DNA from: Brachypodius melanocephalos
Lineage: Eukaryota; Chordata; Aves; Passeriformes; Pycnonotidae
Length of the DNA: 64,000 nt
Reading direction: 5' to 3'
Assembly: GCA_013398615.1 (NCBI GenBank)
Contig: VZSR01003798.1
Location: 12,625,606-12,689,605, forward strand
A program made the position numbers and the translations under genes. This document shows, piece after piece, positions 58,401 to 64,000 of the stretch (its first letter is position 1; the number at the start of each line of letters is the position of its first letter). The notes beneath the pieces are model-generated. The model did not search any database. It was not told where the DNA came from and worked only from the letters and a program-made list of their open reading frames with translations.

Positions 58401-61400
58401 TGATGTAGTGTTGCACACTGTTTTATCGCTTATTTAAATCTGGAGATTGCTCAGTTTTTGCTCAGGTCTTTGGCGCACTATGTGATTAAGCTTAGCAATG
58501 CAAAGTTGGCTTTTCTAAGTGCCCTTTGTGATCTTTGTTAGCTGTAGTTCATGCAACACTTTCTGATAACTTCCGACATTTCATTAAATGTAATTTGGGG
58601 TGGGGGGAGAGCGTGGCAATCATCAGATGCTAAAAGCTTAATGAGGATGCCATGTGATTCTGCTCTGTGCTCCTTAGGTAGGATGTGATGTCTCGTAGCT
58701 GAAGAACTCTGTGACCCTTAACATGTTGCACAGAAATGGCATATCTGAAATGTCCGGGAAAGATTTTGAAACATAAAATAAGCAAAGGGAAAACATAATA
58801 CAATTTAAATATAGATAATACTAATATTCCCCGGGGAAGTGCGTGCATATGGAATATCTTGTCCTTATGTAGGAGAACAATGTCAGTCACATATTTGAAA
58901 ATGTCTTTGAAAGTTTTTTGTGTCGTAATCCTCTCAACAAATGGAAGGAGCTATGTTCCCTATACAACTAGTTCTACTAAAAGTTTGGTAACTTTTAGAA
59001 CTCTATGAATTACCTATTTAGGTATCATAACAATTATGTAAGTAAATGTTATGTAACCATTTTCTTGCTTAGATGTATCCAAACTGATGTGCAGAGAAGA
59101 AGTAGAGTGAAAAATTCTAGTTAGACATTCTTAGTGTTAGGTTTTCATTGAAATGGCCTTTTCCAGAGGAGCTGAGCACAGTAGGCTGCTGCAGATATCC
59201 TCTCCATTTGTGTGTCAGAGGCTGCAGTGGTGGTGCCTGCTCCCAGGGCTGGCACTGGCCCTTCACACGTGATGTGCTGTCCCTGTTGCCGCGCTGCCCG
59301 TCCGTATGGCCGGAGTTTGCACAGATTGCTCGGGCAGGCTGGCGCGGGGCCCTGGCAGCCTCCCTTCCTCCAGCACCTGTGGGACAGGGGAGCCCGCAGA
59401 TCCCAGCCTGGAGCTGTGCCCGGCCACAGCAACAAACCCACTGCCAGGGGCTCAGGGGAACCTGCAGAGGACGTGGAGTGGCAGCACACGCTGTCGTGTG
59501 ACAGTCATGAAGCTGTTCCTGCCAGGCCAGGGCCACTCATTTGCAAAGAATATTAATTGTTTTTTTGTCAAAGCTGCTGGAAGCTACCCTTACCTCTCTG
59601 GAACACTGTGTTCAGAGGAGTTGCACGTTTTAGATAAACACATCTTGAGACTGTAAGTCTTATATAAGACTTATTATATAAGCCATTAGAAATTTTCTTG
59701 GACCCTTTTGATATTCATAGTATTTTCAGAAGTGTTATCCTCTGTGCATGACTATATCACTTAATTTTTTAAGCCCTTCTGTAGTGTGGAAGAATATGGT
59801 GGGAAATTAATATTATGTAGTTTGGGGGTTTGTAGTCTAATTCGTAGAAACTGTGTAAGTTTGATCAGACAATCTATTCCACTTGAAAATTTGTTTACCA
59901 CTCTTTTCCTTTAATTAAAATGTGCTTAAGTGTATGTCATGCTATAGTTGTGTGAGAAGGACTAAGTTTCCCACTCCTGAGTGTAGGAAATAAAATGTAG
60001 CTAGAGTTAAAGAGAGCCATCAGGGCACAAGGCCAGGAAACTGCAGTAGAGGGCTACAGGAAATGGGTGGGAGTTGAGGAAATGCATTTTTCCTAAAATG
60101 TGGAATTGATGTAGAATCTAGCAACATTGAAACGTATTGAGAAAATGTGTCCTTCAAAATAATACCTTGTTACAGACAACAGCACCTTCTACTACTGTTG
60201 CTTACATTGTTTTCTTCTGTTGGTTTATCTGTATAATGACTGTGGTTCTGCATGATGTTTTGCTCTCCCTTAAATTCTAAGGTATTTTTCTCTCCCATTT
60301 CCTCTTCACTGTACATTTCCTGTCACTTAAGTGCTTGCAATGAAGCTCTGAACAGCTGGGAAATGTCATGTTCTCTCAATATCCCTAAGTCAGCTCTGTT
60401 CAGAAGTGCTTAGAATGGTGTTGGAGCCTCATTAGCCCACTTTAAAGGTGTGATCAAGGTCCCACTACACATGCCAGCCCTAAAATTATGCCATGAAGTA
60501 ACCAATTAACTTTGCTTAGCATTTAATCAAGCAGTTAATTTTGAGGTGTGGCTTGCTAAAATATCCAGCTTTGAGAGATCCTGGAAATAGGAATAAAACC
60601 ACTTTGCTTTTTCTGCAGTAAAAAAATAAATGGTTAGCTTTACATTTGTGAGGGAAAGTTCCATTTGTTAACCAGTGATATAAATATGTTGTGCTGTTTG
60701 TACATAGAGCTCAAATACAGGTAAGCAACGTAACTGTGCTGTAGAGTTGATGTTTGTCATGTAAGCATGCTTTTAGTTGTTCTAGATGTGGTGCAGAGCA
60801 GAAACCCCCAAGCAATGCTGGCTGAGCTGATACAAATGGTTTAAATAAATAACAGAAAGAGCTAACTTCAGTCCTGAAAGAATCATCACAGGAGCCCAGT
60901 TAACAGTTGAGGGAGCAGTGCTAATTTTCCTTCAGACTGTACTGGCACATCTGTGCTGTAGCACTTCAGGCAGGGCTGGTGGAGATGATGATGTTCTGTG
61001 CCTTAGGAGCTGTGATGAGCCCTGGCTCAGGGGTGTGCACAGCCAGTGTTTGCTAAGACTTGAATGCTGCCAGTCCCAGCTGGGAGTTTAAGAATCAGCT
61101 TTTTGAACTTCTAGTCCTTTTGTTTACATGGCTCAATATGCTATATTTATGTGAATACTCACTATGAATATTGTCAACAGGATCAAAGAGTATGAAAGCA
61201 TTGAGCCTATTGAGCATTAGTTTTGGTAAGAGTTAAGTTCTGTAAGTTACAATCAGTTGTCATTCATTTAATATTTTCAGAAAACCATGTGCCTAGGAAT
61301 GCATGCCTGATTTTTCTTCTTTAATTCCTTTCCCAGATCCCAGTACTACCAGCTTCTTAATATGCCCACTGTCTCTGGGTTGATCAATGTGTGGCATATG

Positions 61401-62944
61401 TCAACTCTAACCCAAGCAGGGATATATTTCTTAGAGTATAAATAACAAAGCCATATTAACTTGGGTCTCTTTCTTCTTCCAAATTTAATGAAACTTCTTG
61501 TGAATTCATATATTTAAGACATTTACCTTTTGTCAAATATAATTAAAATTGATAAGATAGATGTATCTGTCTTACCAATCACACCTCATTTTCCCTGTAA
61601 AGTTATTAAAATAGCTCAGTTTTCGTACTGAAAACCCTCTCCATCACCATGTGAACAAAGTAGTGTATTGCTATACTGTGTATTTGAGTTTGGGGTGCTG
61701 CATCAAGGGCTTTATGTATATTGCTCCTCCATTTCCTGGTTTTCTACTTCTTTGTTCTTCTCCACTACCAGAAAAGTAGGAGAAACCTATTAAATCTCAA
61801 ACATGAGTTAACAGTCTCACATCATATCTTTCTATATGTGTCAAGGAGAGCACTGATCAGTACTGAGGAACTTGATTAAAAAAATTCCCGATATAATAAA
61901 TACTTTTTCTAGATTTTGAATGGCAAGATGTTGGAGGGTGATAGGATGAGAAAATTAAAAACCGAAGAGAGCTTAAAAATCAACCCCTGAGACAAACCAA
62001 CCCCAAACTCTAGAAAAATAAAATCCACATTTATGCAGAGAAAAATTGAGTGCACTATGTTTAAAGTCTGTATCCTCCTGTGGTATTTCTTCAGATTGCC
62101 AGAAGCATGTCCTTGTATGTGTTTGTGCTTTGGCTGTTGCATTTCTCCATGCAGTAAATGGAAGTGTTCAACTAAAACGTTTACCCAGGATGCTGGAAGA
62201 GATGAGACTGCAGGATGACTTTTAGTTCTGCCGAGGTGGTTGGATTTAGCAGATGATGATGGTGGGAATAGATCAGGAAAGAGGGGAATGGAATCTTCAC
62301 CACAGAGTTCTGTGTGTCTGGTCTGCTCTTTGTGGAGTTTAACCAAAGCCTTGGAATGTGAATGTGGGATGAGAGGCTGGGAGGTCATTTCCTTGTACCT
62401 GCACAAGTCTTTGGCTTCCCTGTCCCAGCAGCTACTGACACTTGATCCTTTACAGACTTGGTCTGCACGCAGGAACTTTTTGAGCTAATACTCAGTTAAG
62501 AATTTAAGTGAAGGTAGGGAGTCAAAGACTTGAGGAAGGTGAAGTTTTCTTAACAGTTCCCTCTGTTAATTCTGAGTGCTTGTAGTTGAGCCGCTGCAGT
62601 GAGTGGTGTGACCTCCTGTGAAGCTGGAGAAACGTTTTGGAGGGAGAAGGGAGCAGTATGCAGAGACGTGCAGGTGGGAGAAGATGCTGTGTGCATGTGG
62701 TTTCTCTAAAAACCAAAATGCCTTTTTAATCTCTTCTTGTGGCTGCTATTTAGTAGAGGTTCAATATGCTAGTGGCCTTATAAACTGGTGAGGGAAATGT
62801 AATCAGAAGTCTTCTGTCTAGAAATACCATGCTTTTTAAATTGTAGTGTTTTGGTGTTTAAAGAGAATATATTTTTACTTTGACAGATTAAACTGCCACC
62901 AATGATGGAAATCATAACGGCTGAACAGCTGATGGAATACTTAG
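54771..62944 (+). CDS. MINDY2: MINDY2 deubiquitinase, N-terminal part (coding exons 1-2)
   Basis: MINDY2 (FAM63B) is a cytosolic cysteine protease of the MINDY family that trims K48-linked ubiquitin chains. Exon 1 (54771-55430, 220 codons) and exon 2 (62887-62944) are in the window; the remaining exons, with the catalytic His and C-terminal lipid-tail region, lie to the right. The first ~125 residues are low-complexity Ala/Gly/Pro/Glu/Ser, disordered and little conserved. Then come SLDSLESFSNLHSC and, at the end of exon 1, the start of the catalytic domain: ASKERFPGQSVYHIKW, TQNENGPCPLLA, with Gln200 and nucleophile Cys206 at the spacing known for MINDY1 (Q131/C137). The start is chosen as MESLAQ (human MESSPES) with G at -3 and +4. 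The frame is open further upstream, but that part is CR1 and promoter. Identity is certain. Confidence 0.97.
55575..55822 (+). repeat. CR1 LINE 3' fragment in MINDY2 intron 1
   Basis: It is plus-oriented and reads through AATGGCTTTAAACTAGCAGA, GGCACAGGTTGCCCGGGG, GATGCCCCATCCCT, GTGTCCCTGCCCATGG and TTCAACTCAAACCATTCCG, ending at the CR1 3' terminus. Compared with remembered consensus, about 45 bases seem missing between GAGGGCAAG and CCTGGCACAGG. It has the opposite orientation to the copy at 54.2-54.45 kb, so exon 1 lies between an inverted pair. Confidence 0.88.
59200..59530. other. GC-rich block in MINDY2 intron 1
   Basis: A locally GC-rich segment with some CpG (for example TTGCCGCGCTGCCCGTCCG) and several overlapping open frames on both strands. 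None resembles a protein family that I recognise, and no splice-site pair is compelling. It may be a decayed repeat or a regulatory block. Confidence 0.4.
59654..59673. repeat. Perfect 20-bp palindrome
   Basis: TAAGTCTTATATAAGACTTA equals its own reverse complement, with TATATA at the centre. The function is unknown. Confidence 0.9.
62887..62944 (+). CDS. MINDY2: MINDY2 coding exon 2
   Basis: This 58-nt exon after TTTGACAG encodes IKLPPMMEIITAEQLMEYL plus the first base of a Gly codon, then donor GTCAGT. It matches the human sequence following LLLAWK, with Ile for Val at the junction. Confidence 0.96.
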
Positions 62945-64000
62945 GTCAGTAATTGCAATAAATTGCTTTCACTTGTATGCTGTACTTTGTAGTGCATAGA
63001 ACTGTTTTATTTATTCACTGTTTTATTCAGCTTTTTATTTGATTCAAGAAAACTACTTACAGTATTCATTCACTCATGCTTTTCCTTAACTGTTTTTAGA
63101 AGTTTTCTGCACTGCTTTCCAAAATGATTGGTCTAGTTGATGCTGTTGGTATGACTTAGTGCACCAACATGTTGACAGATGTAAAATTATTCATATCTCT
63201 TACAGTGTTGTTTTATTATAGTTGACAAAATGTAGTAAGTCAACTCTGTCTTTAATTGTCTATAGTAATTCTAATCCTTGGAAGTATGACCCAATTAAGA
63301 TAACAAGAAAAATTAATGTATTCCTCACAATGAGTAGGGTCTCATTTGCAGGCACTACTCTGGTATCATATTCAGTGTTCAGCAAAACTGCAGCTCTTTG
63401 TACCTGATAGGGCTGGAACTTTAATTTCCCTGATGATCCAGGTGTTAAAAGTGCAGTTGTGGTAGTACTTAAGCTGTAGGTACCACTTTTCCTTCCCTTG
63501 TAGCCTAACCAATATAAAATGTTTGAACTTAATAGACTAGGTTTGATTTTTCTTAAGCAGGAGAAAAAAAGCCTTTGCTGTATTTTCTTTCTTTTTGCTT
63601 GTAAAGAACGTAGCTTGTTTTTTTCAGAAGCAAGTTGCTGACCCTTCTGGAGGAAGAAAAAAGTTACCTACATAATTTTTGCAAAATAATAAGAAATCTT
63701 GTGTGCAAACATTTTCTCTAATTGCATTGATGACACAACACTGTCTGAAGTCACCACATGATTCCAGTTGTCTAGATGTGTATTCTTTCTTGAAGGCAAA
63801 TTTTAGCTTCTGGAATTACCTTACTAAATTGAATAATAAAATTGTGTTTAAATTATTTAGGTTCCTGTTCAGTCAACAGGATTAGCCATCACAGTTCTTC
63901 TACAGCTTAAAAAAAAAACCTGCCAAAACCAACAAAACAGCCTTCAACCAGTTTTAAGTTAAAAGAGTATAGATTAGGAAAACCTATAATGGTATTTTTC
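62945..64000 (+). other. MINDY2 intron 2 (partial)
   Basis: AT-rich intronic sequence from donor GTCAGT to the window end. No further MINDY2 exon is found before 64000; the next coding segment should begin by completing the split Gly codon. Confidence 0.85.

Larger units (their letters stand above)
55431..62886 (+). other. MINDY2 intron 1 (7.5 kb)
   Basis: This intron lies between exons 1 and 2. It starts in the CpG island, then carries a CR1 copy at about 55575-55822, a GC-rich block at about 59200-59530 and a 20-bp palindrome at 59654-59673. The rest is AT-rich unique DNA with no recognised gene. Confidence 0.85.

Noticed and set aside
59117..59656. Protein gene in MINDY2 intron 1
   Set aside because: There are several overlapping open frames on both strands of a GC-rich block, none with a family signature.
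1..64000. Novel operon, defence system, CRISPR array or mobile cassette
   Set aside because: The window is a conserved vertebrate locus. The recognisable interspersed repeats are inactive CR1 fragments, and no such system is present.

Overview
This window is vertebrate nuclear DNA, most likely from a bird. It holds parts of three intron-rich, single-copy genes in the order LIPC (+), ADAM10 (-), MINDY2 (+), which is the order known on human 15q21 and in other amniotes. The bird assignment is an inference. It rests on short introns, few repeats, CpG-island promoters, and the fact that every interspersed repeat I could recognise is a CR1 (chicken repeat 1) LINE fragment. No prokaryotic, plasmid, phage or CRISPR feature is present.

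Layout: (1) Positions 1-9982 carry the last six coding exons of hepatic lipase LIPC, with the complete Ser-Asp-His triad. The gene starts to the left of the window. (2) Positions 9983-16226 lie between the convergent 3' ends of LIPC and ADAM10 and include the roughly 2.1 kb ADAM10 3' UTR. (3) Positions 16227-53001 hold the complete 16-exon coding sequence of ADAM10, the metalloprotease alpha-secretase, on the minus strand. All splice sites are GT-AG and the exons join in frame to 749 codons plus a stop. (4) Positions 53002-54770 form a divergent region between the ADAM10 and MINDY2 starts, with a separate CpG island for each gene and a CR1 fragment between them. (5) Positions 54771-62944 hold coding exons 1 and 2 of MINDY2, a K48-linkage-selective deubiquitinase, with its catalytic Gln and Cys. 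The gene continues past the right edge.

The three genes share no pathway: plasma lipoprotein hydrolysis, ectodomain shedding and ubiquitin-chain trimming. They are neighbours by conserved synteny and are not an operon. Exons were found by reading translated homology on both strands and then fixing GT/AG boundaries so that phases close.

I found no previously undescribed biological system. The points worth a second look are regulatory or structural: an orphan GC-rich, CpG-containing island inside a LIPC intron, an inverted CR1 pair bracketing MINDY2 exon 1, upstream ORFs in both CpG-island leaders, a perfect 18-bp-arm AT hairpin in an ADAM10 intron, a perfect 20-bp palindrome in MINDY2 intron 1, and lineage changes in the ADAM10 prodomain linker and cytoplasmic tail.
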